Assembly (NCBI GenBank): GCA_927910885.1
Contig: CAKMOD010000142.1
Span: forward strand, 1 to 15,003
DNA: 15,003 nt
Reading direction: 5' to 3'
Source of the DNA: an uncultured Prevotella sp.
Lineage (GTDB): Bacteria; Bacteroidota; Bacteroidia; Bacteroidales; Bacteroidaceae
Below, in pieces: positions 14,810 through 15,003 of the stretch. Positions within the stretch are counted from its first letter, which is position 1, and each line of letters opens with the position of its first letter. Below the pieces are notes generated by a model. The model saw only the letters and a list, made by a program, of their open reading frames with translations, was not told where the DNA came from and did no database searches. Both the position numbers and the translations under genes were made by a program.

Positions 14810-14885
14810 GGTGATCATAGCGATTTTTGTTGTAACTATTTGTATATTAGTTCTTTAAAGTTACAACAAATTTTTGCTAATCACC
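14810..14885 (-). promoter_or_regulatory. Long imperfect hairpin upstream of the transposase gene
   Basis: TTTGTTGTAACT (14826-14837) and AGTTACAACAAA (14859-14870) pair perfectly around a 21-nt loop. Outer blocks also pair: AGC with GCT (14876-14878), and GGTGAT (14810-14815) with ATCACC (14880-14885). A TAAATTTG box on the minus strand (14885-14892) abuts it, so a transcript from there would carry the fold in its leader. A regulatory role is inference. Confidence 0.55.
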
Positions 14886-14903
14886 AAATTTATAGACACT
14901 TAT

Positions 14904-14923
14904 AATTCGTCGAACTCACGTTA
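14904..14923. repeat. Right terminal inverted repeat of the IS982 element
   Basis: Exact 20-base complement of 13892-13911, marking the end nearest the transposase start. The AT-rich flank from 14924 to the window end holds no recognisable gene. Confidence 0.88.
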
Positions 14924-15003
14924 TTATTACATAAAAAAGACATCTCCTTTAAAGAAAACATACGTTAATTATAATTAATTTATTCATATTTTTAAAATAA
15001 CAT

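Larger units (their letters stand above)
13892..14923 (-). mobile_element. IS982-family insertion sequence
   Basis: A 1,032-bp element bounded by perfect 20-bp terminal inverted repeats, TAACGTGAGTTCGACGAATT at 13892-13911 and its complement at 14904-14923. It encodes one transposase that fills most of its length, as is normal for IS982 (about 1 kb). The left repeat overlaps the transposase stop codon. The flanks (GCTATT on the left, TTATTAC on the right) do not give a clean target duplication, so the last one or two bases of the ends are uncertain, or the copy has rearranged. The transposase frame is open throughout, so the copy may be active. Confidence 0.9.

Noticed and set aside
13884..14930. 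Target-site duplication around the IS
   Set aside because: The flanks are both AT-rich and share only TATT-like pieces not placed symmetrically; no convincing duplication.

Overview
The window looks like a chromosomal segment of a Bacteroidota bacterium, most likely Prevotella. The reasons are: promoter -7 elements of the TAnnTTTG type (TATCTTTG, TATATTTG), no obvious Shine-Dalgarno sequences, moderately low GC, an LtaS-like phosphotransferase of the kind common in that phylum, and an IS982-family element. The genus is an inference from recall and was not tested by a search.

Layout. (1) 1-611: a GtrA-like membrane protein on the + strand, a short array of GC-rich 22-bp repeats, and a terminator that closes the leftward operon beyond it. 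(2) 617-4427: a tight leftward operon of four glycosyltransferase genes (GT2, GT32-like DXD, GT87-like integral membrane, GT4), with junctions from an 8-nt overlap to a 28-nt gap. (3) 4428-5445: a divergent promoter region, a + strand GT2 gene with almost no 5' leader, and an 18-bp perfect hairpin that serves as a shared bidirectional terminator. (4) 5449-7431: a large LtaS-like (alkaline phosphatase superfamily) membrane phosphotransferase, preceded by a 329-bp gap holding an AT-rich array of four 22-bp units. (5) 7761-12106: a leftward operon vapB-like antitoxin, vapC-like PIN toxin, msbA-like ABC exporter, lpxL/htrB-like lipid A acyltransferase (with a single-base frameshift near its 3' end) and a GT11-type fucosyltransferase. 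(6) 12154-13567: miaB with its own promoter and terminator; the terminator hairpin contains the -33 box of the toxin-antitoxin operon. (7) 13568-15003: a second GC-rich 22-bp repeat array, then an intact-looking IS982-family element with 20-bp terminal inverted repeats, then AT-rich flank.

Function. Apart from miaB, the toxin-antitoxin pair and the IS, the window is devoted to the cell envelope. MsbA and the acyltransferase complete and flip lipid A, the fucosyltransferase and the other transferases decorate or build LPS or another surface glycan, the GtrA-like and GT87-like proteins suggest polyprenyl-phosphate-linked sugars, and the LtaS-like enzyme probably adds a phosphoglycerol or phosphoethanolamine group outside the inner membrane. 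The exact glycan cannot be told from sequence alone.

Most unusual points: two unrelated-looking intergenic repeat families with exactly the same 22-bp period, each unit centred on a small palindrome; the frameshift in the acyltransferase that breaks an ATGA coupling to the fucosyltransferase; the toxin-antitoxin pair sitting directly upstream (7 nt) of the lipid A flippase; and a terminator that doubles as part of a promoter. No rRNA, tRNA or CRISPR array was seen.
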